Source: Actinomadura fibrosa
GTDB taxonomy: Bacteria; Actinomycetota; Actinomycetes; Streptosporangiales; Streptosporangiaceae
Assembly: GCF_900659615.1 (NCBI RefSeq)
Contig: NZ_CAACUY010000008.1
Span: 1 to 64,000, forward strand
Direction: 5' to 3'
DNA: 64,000 bases
Below, one piece after another: positions 7,520-16,627 of this stretch. The position numbers were made by a program, and so were the translations under genes. Within the stretch, counting starts at the first letter, position 1; every line of letters starts with the position of its first letter. The notes under the pieces are model-generated. The model was not told the origin of the DNA. It worked only from the letters and a program-made list of their open reading frames with translations, and did not search any database.

Positions 7520-9973
7520 ATGGCGTTCGTCCAACTGCTGGTCAAGCTCTACCAGCTCGCCGCCGTCACCGTGGGCTCGGTGTTCCGCGCCTACGGCACG
7601 AGCGCCCGCAACCTCGACCCCGAGCACCGGCGCGACGGGCTCGGCCTGGCGCTGCTCGGCTCGTCCATCGTGCTGGCCTCGGTCACCTGGTTCCGCCCCG
7701 ACGGCGTCGTCACGGTCGCGCTGGAGAAGGTCGCGCGCGGCGGGCTCGGCATCATGGCGATGGTGCTGCCCGTCCTGCTGGCCCTGCTGGCGTGGCAGAC
7801 GCTCCGCCACCCCGAGCAGTCGGAGGACACCGGCCGCGTCGTGATCGGCTGCACGGCCCTCGGCGTCGGGGTGCTCGGCATCCTGCACATCGCCGCGGGC
7901 GTGCCGTCCCCGGCCGACCACATCAAGGCGGTGCGCGGTGCGGGCGGGGTGGTCGGCTGGCTCGTCTCGGCGCCGCTCGTGGCCGGGCTGAGCGCCTGGG
8001 TGGCGGTCCCGCTGCTGCTCCTGCTGTCCTTCTTCGGGCTGCTGGTGATCACCGCGACGCCGATCGCGAAGGTGCCCGAGCGCTGCGCGGACCTCTGGGC
8101 CGTCGCGACCCTCCAGGGCCGTCCCGAGCGCCCGTCCGGGACCGAGGACGCGGCGGACGCCGAGAAGGCGCCGAAGAAGCGGCGGAGCAAGGCCAAGAAC
8201 GCGAAGGACGCGACAGAGGGTGCCGACGGCGAGCTGGAGGTCGGCGAGCACTCCAAGCCGTACGACACGCCCCTCCTGGAGGACGGCGCCAAGAAGGGGG
8301 CCCGCCCGCAGCGCGACCTCGCCGACGAGCTGTTCGAGCCCGACCCGTTCGGCGGCGACGTGCCGCCGCCCGCGCCGCCGGTCGACGAGGAGCTGCCGCC
8401 GCCCCCTCCCGCCGAGGTCCACGAGGCCCCGCCCGAAGCGCCCGAGGTGCCCGACCCGACGCCCGCGCCGCGCAGCTCCGAGCAGCTCCCGCTGTCGTCG
8501 TCCGGCGAGATCTACCTGCTGCCCGACCCGTCCGCGCTGCGCCCGGGCAGCGTCGCCAAGCCCCGCACCAAGGCCAACGACACCGTCGTCAACGCGCTCA
8601 GCGGCGTGCTGGAGCAGTTCGACATCGACGCGCAGGTCACCGGCTTCACCCGCGGCCCGACGATCACCCGCTACGAGATCGAGCTCGGCCCCGCGGTCAA
8701 GGTCGAGAAGGTCACCGCGCTCACCAAGAACATCGCCTACGCGGTGAAGAGCGCGGACGTGCGGATCATCTCCCCGATCCCCGGCAAGTCGGCGATCGGC
8801 GTCGAGATCCCCAACGTCGACAAGGACATCGTCAGCCTCGGCGACGTGCTGCGCTCGCCCGCCGCGACGAACGAGCACCACCCGATGATCGTCGGGCTCG
8901 GCAAGGACGTCGAGGGCCGCACGGTGGTCGCCAACCTCGCCAAGATGCCGCACATCCTCATCGCGGGCGCCACCGGCGCGGGCAAGTCGACCTGCATCAA
9001 CGGCCTCATCACCTCGGTCCTGATGCGGGCCACCCCGGACGAGGTCCGGATGATCCTCGTCGACCCGAAGCGGGTCGAGCTGACGATGTACCAGGGCATC
9101 CCGCACCTGATCACCCCGATCATCACCAACCCGAAGAAGGCCGCCGAGGCCCTCGACTGGGTCGTCGGCGAGATGGACCGCCGCTACGACGACCTCGCCG
9201 CGTCCGGGTTCCGGCACATCGACGACTTCAACAAGGCCGTCAAGGCGGGCAAGCTCACCGCCCCGCCCGGCAGCGAGCGCGTCTACACCCCCTACCCGTA
9301 CATGCTCGTGATCGTGGACGAGCTCGCCGACCTGATGATGGTCGCCCCCCGCGACGTCGAGGACTCGGTCGTCCGCATCACCCAGCTCGCGCGCGCCGCG
9401 GGGATCCACCTCGTGCTGGCCACGCAGCGCCCGTCCGTGGACGTCGTGACCGGGCTGATCAAGGCCAACGTCCCGTCCCGGCTGGCGTTCGCGACGTCCT
9501 CGCTCGCCGACAGCCGCGTCATCCTCGACCAGCCGGGCGCGGAGAAGCTCGTCGGCCAGGGCGACGCGCTGTTCCTCCCGATGGGCGCCAGCAAGCCCAT
9601 GCGGATCCAGAACGCCTACGTGGCGGAGAAGGAGATCCACGGGATCGTCGAGCACTGCAAGGCGCAGATGGAGGCGGTCTACCGGGAGGACGTCGCCGCC
9701 TCCGGCGGGCCGAAGAAGGAGATCGACGAGGAGATCGGCGACGACATGGACCTGCTGGTCCAGGCGATCGAGCTGGTCGTCTCCACGCAGTTCGGGTCCA
9801 CCTCGATGCTCCAGCGCAAGCTGCGGGTCGGCTTCGCCAAGGCGGGGCGCCTCATGGACCTGATGGAGAGCCGCGACATCGTCGGCCCGAGCGAGGGCTC
9901 CAAGGCCCGCGACGTGCTGGTCAAACCCGACGATCTGCCCGGCGTGCTCGCCGAGCTCCGCGGCGGCGGCTGA
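7520..9973 (+). CDS. ftsK: FtsK/SpoIIIE DNA translocase
   Basis: The 817-residue protein is a septum-anchored motor that pumps chromosome ends into daughter compartments. Four membrane helices lie within residues about 30-190, followed by a Pro/Ala/Glu-rich linker to about 340. The RecA-like motor has Walker A GATGAGKST near 483-491 and Walker B LVIVDELADLMM near 596-607. A C-terminal gamma winged helix (about 754-805, STQFGSTSMLQRKLRVGF) reads KOPS-type sites. The basic N-terminal tail that precedes LDPEHRRDG in other actinobacterial FtsK proteins is missing, and ATG 7520 has no ribosome site. The frame is continuous with the truncated tetR upstream apart from one TAG. The true start is therefore uncertain. 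Confidence 0.93.
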   Translation: MAFVQLLVKLYQLAAVTVGSVFRAYGTSARNLDPEHRRDGLGLALLGSSIVLASVTWFRPDGVVTVALEKVARGGLGIMAMVLPVLLALLAWQTLRHPEQSEDTGRVVIGCTALGVGVLGILHIAAGVPSPADHIKAVRGAGGVVGWLVSAPLVAGLSAWVAVPLLLLLSFFGLLVITATPIAKVPERCADLWAVATLQGRPERPSGTEDAADAEKAPKKRRSKAKNAKDATEGADGELEVGEHSKPYDTPLLEDGAKKGARPQRDLADELFEPDPFGGDVPPPAPPVDEELPPPPPAEVHEAPPEAPEVPDPTPAPRSSEQLPLSSSGEIYLLPDPSALRPGSVAKPRTKANDTVVNALSGVLEQFDIDAQVTGFTRGPTITRYEIELGPAVKVEKVTALTKNIAYAVKSADVRIISPIPGKSAIGVEIPNVDKDIVSLGDVLRSPAATNEHHPMIVGLGKDVEGRTVVANLAKMPHILIAGATGAGKSTCINGLITSVLMRATPDEVRMILVDPKRVELTMYQGIPHLITPIITNPKKAAEALDWVVGEMDRRYDDLAASGFRHIDDFNKAVKAGKLTAPPGSERVYTPYPYMLVIVDELADLMMVAPRDVEDSVVRITQLARAAGIHLVLATQRPSVDVVTGLIKANVPSRLAFATSSLADSRVILDQPGAEKLVGQGDALFLPMGASKPMRIQNAYVAEKEIHGIVEHCKAQMEAVYREDVAASGGPKKEIDEEIGDDMDLLVQAIELVVSTQFGSTSMLQRKLRVGFAKAGRLMDLMESRDIVGPSEGSKARDVLVKPDDLPGVLAELRGGG

Positions 9974-10032
9974 CCGGCGGGTCGGCGGGGACGACCGTAA
10001 CTATTTGAGAATATTGTCGGATTCTGTTCGGC

Positions 10033-10057
10033 GGAACGTTCCACGGCGGTTCCGTGG
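10033..10057 (+). terminator. Hairpin after ftsK, possible terminator
   Basis: GGAACGTTCC (10033-10042) is palindromic and is followed by the stem CCACGG/CCGTGG (10041-10046 and 10052-10057). There is no T-tract, so termination is only suggested by its position between ftsK and the next gene. Confidence 0.3.
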
Positions 10058-10233
10058 CGGAGCGCCGCCGGTTCCCTTCGGGTGGGAGCCTGGCGGGCGA
10101 GAGGATGCCGGAATGATGCGAAATCTTGCCCAGTTTCCAACGTGTTGCCTGTCGCTCAGCGGGCATTGCGGTTTCTAGACTGGTGTCGCAGGAGTGTGGG
10201 GTCGGTCATGGACGCGCTCGAAGGAGGCTCGGC

Positions 10234-10989
10234 GTGAGCATCGGTGAGACCTTGGCGAAGCAGCGTCAGCAGGCCGGTCTCTCGGTGACCCAGGTGAGTC
10301 TCCAGACCCGGATCCGGGAGACCGTCATCCGGGGCATGGAGTCCGACGACTTCTCCGCGTGCGGCGGCAACTTCTACGCCCGCGGCCACATCCGCAGCGT
10401 CTCCCGCGTCATCGGCATCGACCCGGAACCGCTGGTCAGCGAGTTCGACGCCGCGCACGGCGGCGCCCCGCAACCCCTCTCGGCCGCCTCGGCCTTCGAG
10501 CCCGAGCAGCCCGTCGCGTTCCGCGAGCGCCGGTCCCCGAACTGGAGCGCCGCGATGGCGCTCGCCCTCGCCCTCGTCGTGATCTACGGCATCGTCCAGG
10601 TCATCGGGCACGGCGGCGGACGCGAGCAGCGCACCGCCCAGCAGGTCGCCGGGACCCCGGCCGCGCCCGCCGCGCCCCGCCCGTCCGCCGCCGCCCCGCC
10701 GAAGACCGGCGCGCCGGTCGCGGCGCCGCGCCGGAACGTGGAGCTGCGCGTCAAGGCCAGGCGCACCACCTGGTTCAGCGTGCGCGGCGACAAGGGCACC
10801 ACGCTGTACAACGGCGTCCTCCGCGCCGGCCAGGAGCGGCGCTGGACCGCCAAGAAGAAGATCAGCGTCGTGATCGGCGTGGGCGGCAGCGTGCGGCTGA
10901 CCGTCAACGGCAAGGACATCGGCGCGCCCGGGCAGGGCAAGGGCGTGCAGCAGCTCAGCTTCGACCGCAACGACCCCGCGACGACCTGA
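10234..10989 (+). CDS. RodZ-like membrane protein with N-terminal helix-turn-helix
   Basis: The 251-residue protein begins with an XRE-type HTH (residues 4-70: [22 protein letters not shown]). It then has one membrane helix near 108-126 ([19 protein letters not shown]), an Ala/Pro linker, and a C-terminal beta-rich DUF4115 domain (about 168-245). This is the RodZ layout: the HTH domain faces the cytoplasm and links to the cytoskeleton, the tail lies outside. GTG 10234 has AAGGAGG at 10221-10227. Its place between ftsK and rimO/pgsA is conserved in actinobacteria and fits a role in cell shape or division. Confidence 0.85.
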   Translation: MSIGETLAKQRQQAGLSVTQVSLQTRIRETVIRGMESDDFSACGGNFYARGHIRSVSRVIGIDPEPLVSEFDAAHGGAPQPLSAASAFEPEQPVAFRERRSPNWSAAMALALALVVIYGIVQVIGHGGGREQRTAQQVAGTPAAPAAPRPSAAAPPKTGAPVAAPRRNVELRVKARRTTWFSVRGDKGTTLYNGVLRAGQERRWTAKKKISVVIGVGGSVRLTVNGKDIGAPGQGKGVQQLSFDRNDPATT

Positions 10990-11051
10990 GCGGCCCCGCG
11001 AAAGGGCGGCCGCTGGTCGGCGCCACGGCCCGCGCCCATTACCTTAGGGGG

Positions 11052-12461
11052 ATGTCCACTCGCCGCAAGGTCTCACTCATCACGCTCGGCTGCGCCCGCA
11101 ACGAGGTCGACTCCGAGGAGCTCGCCGCACGCATCGAGGACGCGGGCTGGGACCTGGCCGAGGACTCCGGCGCCGCCGACGTCGTGGTCGTCAACACGTG
11201 CGGCTTCATCGAGGCCGCCAAGAAGGACTCCATCGACACGCTGCTGGCCGCGCACGACTCGGGCGCGAAGGTCGTCGCGGCGGGCTGCATGGCCGAGCGG
11301 TACGGCCGGGAGCTGGCCGAGGCCCTCCCCGAGGCCCACGCGGTCATCGGCTTCGACGACTACACGGCGATCGGCGAGCGCCTCGACGACGTGATGGCCG
11401 GGCGCGCCCACGAGGCCCACACCCCGCGCGACCGCCGGACCCTGCTGCCGATCAGCCCGGTGGAACGCACGTCCGCCCCGGGCGTAGCGATCCCGGGCCA
11501 CGGCGGCACCGACCTCCCTGACGGGATCGCGCCCGCGTCCGGCCCCCGGGTGCTGCGGCGGCGCCTCGGCGGCGGCCCGGTCGCCCCGCTGAAGCTCGCG
11601 TCCGGCTGCGACCGGCGCTGCACGTTCTGCGCGATCCCCGCCTTCCGCGGCGCCTACGTCTCCCGCCCCCCGGCGGAGGTGCTGGAGGAGGCCCGCTGGC
11701 TCGCCGGGCACGGCGTCCGCGAGCTGGTCCTCGTCAGCGAGAACTCCACGTCCTACGGCAAGGACCTCGGCGACCTGCGCGCGCTGGAGAAGCTCCTGCC
11801 CGGCCTCGCCTCGGTGGACGGGATCGAACGCGTCCGGGTCAGCTACCTCCAGCCCGCCGAGACCCGTCCGGGGCTCATCGAGGCGATCTGCGGCACGCCC
11901 GGCGTCGCCCCCTACTTCGACCTGTCGTTCCAGCACGCGAGCGGCCCGGTGCTGCGCTCGATGCGGCGGTTCGGCGACCGCGAGCGGTTCCTCGACCTGC
12001 TCGCGCAGATCCGCGCGCTCGCCCCCGAGGCCGGCGTGCGGTCCAACTTCATCGTGGGCTTCCCCGGCGAGTCCGAGGACGACTTCGAGGAGCTCGCCGC
12101 GTTCCTGTCCGCCGCCCGGCTCGACGCGATCGGCGTGTTCGGCTACTCCGACGAGGACGGCACCGAGGCCGCGAACCTGGACGGCAAGCTCGACCCGGCC
12201 GAGGTCGCCCGCCGCGTCGAGGAGCTGTCGAGCCTCGCCGAGGAGCTCACCGCCCAGCGCGCCGAGGACCGCATCGGCACGGAGGTCCGCGTCCTCCTGG
12301 AGGACAAGGCCGGCGACGCCTTCGAGGGGCGCGCCGAGCACCAGGCGCCCGAGGTCGACGGGACCGTCCTCGTCCGCGGCGCCGGCCTCGCCCTCGGCGA
12401 GATCGTCACGGCCCGGGTGACCGGCAGCGACGGCGTCGACCTCGTCGCGGACCTGTCATGA
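11052..12461 (+). CDS. rimO: Ribosomal protein S12 methylthiotransferase RimO
   Basis: RimO is a radical-SAM enzyme that adds a methylthio group to an aspartate of ribosomal protein S12. The 469-residue protein has the MTTase N-terminal domain with Cys14, Cys50 and Cys79 for one 4Fe-4S cluster. The radical-SAM motif CDRRCTFC (Cys186, Cys190, Cys193) binds the second, and a C-terminal TRAM domain recognises the substrate (about 405-465). An extra Pro/Gly-rich stretch (about 138-175) lies just ahead of the radical-SAM motif. The start [14 protein letters not shown] distinguishes it from MiaB, which is also present at 53640. It overlaps pgsA by ATGA, so the two are probably cotranscribed. Confidence 0.95.
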   Translation: MSTRRKVSLITLGCARNEVDSEELAARIEDAGWDLAEDSGAADVVVVNTCGFIEAAKKDSIDTLLAAHDSGAKVVAAGCMAERYGRELAEALPEAHAVIGFDDYTAIGERLDDVMAGRAHEAHTPRDRRTLLPISPVERTSAPGVAIPGHGGTDLPDGIAPASGPRVLRRRLGGGPVAPLKLASGCDRRCTFCAIPAFRGAYVSRPPAEVLEEARWLAGHGVRELVLVSENSTSYGKDLGDLRALEKLLPGLASVDGIERVRVSYLQPAETRPGLIEAICGTPGVAPYFDLSFQHASGPVLRSMRRFGDRERFLDLLAQIRALAPEAGVRSNFIVGFPGESEDDFEELAAFLSAARLDAIGVFGYSDEDGTEAANLDGKLDPAEVARRVEELSSLAEELTAQRAEDRIGTEVRVLLEDKAGDAFEGRAEHQAPEVDGTVLVRGAGLALGEIVTARVTGSDGVDLVADLS

Positions 12462-13057
12462 TCGCCGGTTCGCCGGAACCGGTCGCCGGCGCGCCGGACC
12501 CGCCCCCGGCGAGCGTCTACAACGTCGCGAACGCGCTGACCCTCGCCCGCATCGTCCTGGTCCCCGCGTTCGTCTGGCTGCTGTTCATGGACGGCACCGG
12601 CTGGCGCCTCGCCGCGTTCGCCGTCTTCGCCGTCGCCTCGATCACCGACAAGATCGACGGCGATATCGCCCGTGCCCGCGGGCTGGTCACCGACTTCGGC
12701 AAGATCGCCGACCCGATCGCCGACAAGGCCCTCACCGGCGCGGCCCTGGTCAGCCTGTCGATCATGGGGGAGCTCTGGTGGTGGGTGACCGCCGCCATCA
12801 TGGTCCGCGAGATCGGCATCACGCTCATGCGGTTCGTCGTGATCCGCTACGGCGTGATCCCGGCCAGCAAGGGCGGCAAGCTGAAGACGATGCTCCAGGT
12901 CTTCGCGATCGGCTTCTACATCCTGCCCGGCCCCCTCGACCCCGTCCGCTGGGTGACGATGGGCGCGGCCCTGGTCGTCACGGTCGTCACCGGCCTGGAC
13001 TACGTGGTCCAGGCGTGGAAGATGCGCCGCACCGCCCGCTCCGGCGACGAGTCCTAG
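12458..13057 (+). CDS. pgsA: CDP-diacylglycerol-glycerol-3-phosphate 3-phosphatidyltransferase
   Basis: The 199-residue integral membrane protein carries the CDP-alcohol phosphotransferase signature, with Asp64, Asp67-Gly68, Ala71-Arg72, Gly81, Asp85 and Asp89 ([12 protein letters not shown] then GKIADPIAD). It condenses CDP-diacylglycerol with glycerol-3-phosphate in phosphatidylglycerol synthesis, or may use a related alcohol such as inositol phosphate. Placement between rimO and cinA is the usual actinobacterial pgsA position. Hydrophobic segments follow at about 32-60, 90-120 and 145-185. The stop codon shares CTAG at 13054-13057 with the convergent thioesterase gene. Confidence 0.93.
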   Translation: MIAGSPEPVAGAPDPPPASVYNVANALTLARIVLVPAFVWLLFMDGTGWRLAAFAVFAVASITDKIDGDIARARGLVTDFGKIADPIADKALTGAALVSLSIMGELWWWVTAAIMVREIGITLMRFVVIRYGVIPASKGGKLKTMLQVFAIGFYILPGPLDPVRWVTMGAALVVTVVTGLDYVVQAWKMRRTARSGDES

Positions 13058-13476
13058 AGGCCGAGAAGCTCCGGAGCCGCGGCCAGGGCGCGCCAGCGCT
13101 CACCGGGATCGGGCACGAGCCGCCGCTCCGCCAGATCCATCAGCCCGCCCACACTGCTGATCTCCGCCGCCAGCGCGCCGTCGGCCCGGCGAAGCTCCTG
13201 CTTTATCCGAAACGTCCTGCCCTCGCCCCAAGCGAACGTGCACGTGATGTCCACGTCGTCACCCGCGCGCAGCTCGCGGTGGTAGCGGATGGTGTTCTCC
13301 AGCGTCACCGGCCCGACCCCGGTGGCGATCAGCTCGTCCACCGAGACGCCGGCGGCGCGCAGGCACTCCCACCGGGCATGGTCGCCGTACTGGTGGTAGA
13401 CGGCGCTGTTGAGGTGCCCCTGAGTGTCCAGCTCGTAGGCGCGGACGGTGACCCGCACCGTGAACGGCTCCTTCAC
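13054..13476 (-). CDS. Acyl-CoA thioesterase (hotdog, 4HBT family)
   Basis: The 140-residue protein has the 4HBT opening VRAYELDTQGHLNSAVYHQYGDHARWE (abbreviated family pattern D-x-x-G-H-x-N), where the Asp is the usual catalytic residue. It then follows the single hotdog fold to RRLVPDPGERW. It should hydrolyse an acyl-CoA or aryl-CoA thioester in the cytoplasm. GTG 13476 has GGGAGG just upstream. Its start overlaps the stop of the small gene ending at 13473 (GTGA), so the two form a coupled pair. The substrate is not predictable. Confidence 0.85.
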   Translation of the reverse strand: MKEPFTVRVTVRAYELDTQGHLNSAVYHQYGDHARWECLRAAGVSVDELIATGVGPVTLENTIRYHRELRAGDDVDITCTFAWGEGRTFRIKQELRRADGALAAEISSVGGLMDLAERRLVPDPGERWRALAAAPELLGL

Positions 13477-13790
13477 GATCCCTCCCGCTCCGCGAGCCAG
13501 CCGTGCGACTTCGCGGTGAGGTAACGCAGCCCGTCCCCACCGATCTCGACCCAGTCGCCGCGCGTCCAGCCGCCCGTGGTCTGCGGGGCGAACCCGTGCC
13601 GCCGGAACAGCGCGGACGCCTCCTCCTTGGTGAGCCCGCGACGTCCCCAGTCCCGGATGACCCGAGCGGTCCGCTCGGCCTCGTCCGGCTCGCCGGGTTC
13701 GTCGAGCGCGGCGGCCAGCTCCTCGAAGCCGCGCGCGATCATCCGCAGCCCAACCTGCACCCGACCACGATCCATGGGCGAATCGTACAC
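13473..13790 (-). CDS. Small conserved hypothetical protein upstream of thioesterase
   Basis: I do not recognise the family. The 105-residue protein (or 100 from ATG 13775) begins with a helical part (MIARGFEELAAALDEPGE), then ERTARVIRDWGRRGLTKEEASALFRRHGFAP, which resembles a short helix-hairpin binding unit. It ends with a beta-like tail WTRGDWVEIGGDGLRYLTAKSHGWLAE. No ribosome site precedes either start, so translation could be leaderless. It is coupled to the thioesterase by a four-base overlap. Confidence 0.6.
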   Translation of the reverse strand: MYDSPMDRGRVQVGLRMIARGFEELAAALDEPGEPDEAERTARVIRDWGRRGLTKEEASALFRRHGFAPQTTGGWTRGDWVEIGGDGLRYLTAKSHGWLAEREGS

Positions 13791-13806
13791 CGATCGCTAG
13801 CAATCG
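13791..13806. promoter_or_regulatory. Near-perfect 16-bp palindrome ahead of the thioesterase pair
   Basis: CGATCGCTAGCAATCG matches its reverse complement at 14 of 16 bases and lies immediately upstream of the minus-strand start at 13790. It overlaps a direct repeat of ATCGCTA. It could be an operator; no adjacent regulator is known. Confidence 0.3.
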
Positions 13807-13892
13807 CTAACCGATACCAACACCGACCAGAGGCAAGGAGGATTCCGGAGCTGGATTCGTCAGCTCGCGCCGACCTACGGCATGCTGGCGAG

Positions 13893-14405
13893 ATGAACGC
13901 GCAGGACTTCACGTACGCCGAGGTCGGCGCCACCTACAACGCCGACCGCCCGGACGGCTACAGCCATCTGCGCGTGCGGACCCTCGTGGGCCAGGGACCG
14001 GCGGTCATGCGAAACGCGACCGACGCGCTCATGGAGTTCTGGATGCACCGCGCACTGCCCGTCCGCGTGAACGCCTCCGCCCCCCGCGCCGCGCCAGGCG
14101 TGAGCGTCGAGATCGGCCTGGGCATCGGCCCCTTCCGCGTGAAGGCGCCCTGCCGAATCGACTGGACCCGCGACGAGGAACGCCGCGCCGGCTGGGCGTA
14201 CGGGACACTGCCCGGCCACCCGGAGATCGGCGAAGAGGCCTTCGTCGTCCACCTGGACGACGAAGGCGACGTATGGCTGACGGTAACCGCGTTCAGCCGC
14301 CCAGCAGGAACAGCGGCACGCCTAGCGGGCCCACTCCTCCCAGTGGCCCAACGCGCCTACGCCCGCCGCTGCGGATCCGTCCTACGCCGCCTATCCCGCC
14401 CATAA
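13893..14405 (+). CDS. DUF1990 family protein
   Basis: The 170-residue protein has the features of the DUF1990 family: an N-terminal FTYAEVGATYNADRPDGY, the middle GLGIGPFRVKAPCRIDW, and the late GTLPGHPEIGEEAFVV. The fold is related to START/SRPBCC-like lipid-binding barrels; the role is unknown. The frame is open far upstream (from 13503), but only ATG 13893 gives the family-type N-terminus. It is divergent from the thioesterase pair. Confidence 0.8.
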   Translation: MNAQDFTYAEVGATYNADRPDGYSHLRVRTLVGQGPAVMRNATDALMEFWMHRALPVRVNASAPRAAPGVSVEIGLGIGPFRVKAPCRIDWTRDEERRAGWAYGTLPGHPEIGEEAFVVHLDDEGDVWLTVTAFSRPAGTAARLAGPLLPVAQRAYARRCGSVLRRLSRP

Positions 14406-14773
14406 GGCCCACCCACACCGAAACCCAGCCCCACCCGCCCGGGTGCGCCGCAAGCAAGGCAGACAGGCACGCCACCGGCGATCACACCGCACAAACGATG
14501 GCCCGATGCCAAGAGTCGCGCGGTGCGGGGGTGGTGCGGTGCCGGGGGATGGCGCGGTGCGGACGGTCGCACGGTGCCGGGGATGCGCGTGTGTGAGTGG
14601 TCATGCTTCGTGGGGGCGGGGGCGCTGCGATCGCGTGCGAAGCCAGATCCGAGCTTGCGAGGATCTGATCGCGCAGTGAGCCGCCAGGCGAGCCGGAGCG
14701 ATGCCAGCGATCGCCGCAGTGCCCGTTGAAGGAGGGCCGCCAAGGCCCGACGCCGAGGGCACTGCAATAAAAA
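14406..14773. other. Intergenic region with direct repeats and nested hairpins
   Basis: No convincing gene is seen here on either strand. Around 14515-14600 the motif GCGGTGCGG/GCGGTGCCGGGGATG recurs. Between 14626 and 14765 several inverted repeats are packed: AGATCC/GGATCT (14645-14666), GGGCC/GGCCC (14734-14748) nested inside GCAGTGCCC/GGGCACTGC (14716-14724 and 14757-14765). The region could encode a structured RNA or be a decayed repetitive element. Confidence 0.5.
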
Positions 14774-14816
14774 GGGCCGCGGGGCCACGCCCACCCCGGT
14801 CGTGGTCCCGCGGCCC
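14774..14816 (-). terminator. Strong Rho-independent terminator, minus strand
   Basis: A 16-bp stem (14774-14789 with 14801-14816, one mismatch) is followed on the minus strand by TTTTTATT (14773-14766). It would end transcription coming from the right, yet the only candidate minus-strand gene there is the small frame at 14892-15038. Confidence 0.75.
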
Positions 14817-14891
14817 GGTCTTCGGACCCCGAGTCGATTATCCCTGGAATTGGCCGTGCCTCGCGCCGTGGCAAATGAGTTCTGATTCACA

Positions 14892-15038
14892 CTATGGCCG
14901 GGGCCGCTGGCCGGAGTAGGACCCCGGGACAATGGTAAGGAGGTGGCGGGCGCCGCCGATGTGCGCTTTGGTCGCGCTCCCGTCCACGTGCATGGGCGAC
15001 ACCATCTTGATCCGGGACACAATGCGCGGTTCGCCCAT
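14892..15038 (-). CDS. Possible small protein, 48 residues
   Basis: From ATG 15038 this frame has about 88 % G or C at third positions and a plausible protein-like sequence (MVSPMHVDGSATKAHIGG, then LLTIVPGSYSG). It ends about 75 bp before a good minus-strand terminator. There is no ribosome site before the ATG, and I know no family. It may be a genuine small gene or the tail of a structured RNA transcript. A longer in-frame version from 15140 has less coding-like codon use. Confidence 0.35.
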   Translation of the reverse strand: MGEPRIVSRIKMVSPMHVDGSATKAHIGGARHLLTIVPGSYSGQRPRP

Positions 15039-15220
15039 TTCGTGGCGAGTGAAAAGCGTTATGCGGCGGTGCGGCCCGCTGGCGCGTTCCCTTTCGGCGG
15101 GAGCGGGGCGCGTCCTGTTGCGGTCGCGATCTCCGGTCAACCGGAGCGGCCGCCGGTCCGTCGGGGCCGGGGCGGTGCGCTGTAGATTCGGTGCGCGGAC
15201 CGGGTGAGGATGGGGGCGCG

Positions 15221-16516
15221 ATGCGGGTCGAACTGCTCACGGTCGGGGACGAGCTGCTCCTCGGCGACACGATCAACGGGAACGCGGCGTGGCTCGGGCG
15301 GCGGCTCGCCGACTCGGGGGTCGACGTCACGCGGAGCGTCGTCGTCGGCGACGAGACGGACGTCATCATCGAGGCCGTGACGGCCGCGCTGGGCCGGGCG
15401 GACGCCGTGATCACGACGGGGGGCCTCGGGCCCACCTACGACGACCTCACCCGCGACGCGCTCGCGAAGGCGGCCGGGGTCCCGCTCGTCCGGGACGCGG
15501 GGCTGGAGCGGCGGCTCCGGGAGCGGGCCGCGGCGTCCGGGCGCGAGTTGCAGGCCATGGCGTTCCGGATGGCGGAGGTGCCCGAGGGGGCCGGGCTGCT
15601 GCGCAACTCCGCCGGGACCGCGCCGGGCCTGCGCGTCGAGCTGCCCGGCGGCACGGTCTACGCGCTGCCCGGCGTCCCGTTCGAGATGCGCACCATCGTG
15701 GACGAGGTGGTCCTGCCGGAGCTGGCCGCGCGCGCCGGGCTGCCCGCGGTGGCGCGCCGCACGCTGCGGACCGCCGGGATCTGGGAGTCCGTCGTCGCGA
15801 CGCGGCTCGCCGAGGTCGAGGCGATGGAAGGCGTGAAGCTCGCCTACCTGCCAGAGCCGGGCGAGGTGAAGATCCGGATCACGGCCGCCGCGCCGGACGC
15901 GGCCGGGCGGCTCGCCGCGGCCGAGGCCCGCGTCCGGGAACTGCTCGGGCCGGTGGTGTACGGGGCGGAGGACGAGACGCTGGACCGGGTCGTGCACCGG
16001 CTGCTGGCGGAGCGCTCGGCGACGGTCGCGGTCGCGGAGTCGCTGACCGGCGGGCTGATCGGCGCGGAGCTGACCGCGATGCCCGGTTCGTCCGCCACGT
16101 TCGCGGGCGGCATGGTGACGTACGCGACGGAGCTGAAGGCGCGCCTGCTCGGCGTCCCGGAGGATCTGCTCGCCGAGCACGGCGCCGTCCATCCGGACGT
16201 GGCCGCGGCGATGGCCGCCGGTGTCCGGGACCGGCTCGGCGCCGGCTACGGGCTGGCCGTCACGGGGGTCGCGGGTCCGGAGCCGCAGGACGGCCGTCCC
16301 GTGGGAACGGTCTACATCGGTGTGGCCGGACCTGGAAACTCGCCTACCGTGGTCGGTCCGAGACTGCCCGTGCCCGGGTCCGGTCCGGAGATCCGCGCGG
16401 TCCTCCGGCGGATGACCGTGGTGCACGCGCTTGAACTGCTCAGACGCACGCTGCTGGGGCTTGACGCGGAGGCCGGCACCGGGGACGCTCGGGAAGATCG
16501 GGAAGATCGCGGTTGA
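15221..16516 (+). CDS. cinA: CinA: nicotinamide-nucleotide amidase / pyrophosphatase-like protein
   Basis: The 431-residue protein joins two domains. The N-terminal MoaB/COG1058 domain (1 to about 170: VELLTVGDELLLGDTINGN, ITTGGLGPTYDDLT) and the C-terminal PncC deamidase (about 265-425: VAVAESLTGGLIGAEL, VTGVAGPEPQDGRPVGTVYIG) recycle NAD by-products. ATG 15221 follows a GAGGATGGGG stretch; the in-frame start at 15191 is less likely. A TAGATT -10-like box lies at 15183-15188. It is followed by clgR, as in other actinobacteria. Confidence 0.93.
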   Translation: MRVELLTVGDELLLGDTINGNAAWLGRRLADSGVDVTRSVVVGDETDVIIEAVTAALGRADAVITTGGLGPTYDDLTRDALAKAAGVPLVRDAGLERRLRERAAASGRELQAMAFRMAEVPEGAGLLRNSAGTAPGLRVELPGGTVYALPGVPFEMRTIVDEVVLPELAARAGLPAVARRTLRTAGIWESVVATRLAEVEAMEGVKLAYLPEPGEVKIRITAAAPDAAGRLAAAEARVRELLGPVVYGAEDETLDRVVHRLLAERSATVAVAESLTGGLIGAELTAMPGSSATFAGGMVTYATELKARLLGVPEDLLAEHGAVHPDVAAAMAAGVRDRLGAGYGLAVTGVAGPEPQDGRPVGTVYIGVAGPGNSPTVVGPRLPVPGSGPEIRAVLRRMTVVHALELLRRTLLGLDAEAGTGDAREDREDRG

Positions 16517-16627
16517 TTACAGCGTTACGTTCCGAGCGAACACGAAATCAACGGTCTGCCACGGCCGCCGTCAAGCCGGGTACGGTGGAACCGGCAGATG
16601 GTCCGAACTGAGGGAGGGAGCGAGACG

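Noticed and set aside
7061-9655. 864-residue minus-strand open frame opposite ftsK
   Set aside because: Shadow frame; the plus strand has unmistakable FtsK motifs.
16520-16560. ClgR autoregulatory box upstream of clgR
   Set aside because: GTTCGCTCGGAAC at 16528-16541 (minus strand) recalls half of a ClgR site, but the second half is not convincing.
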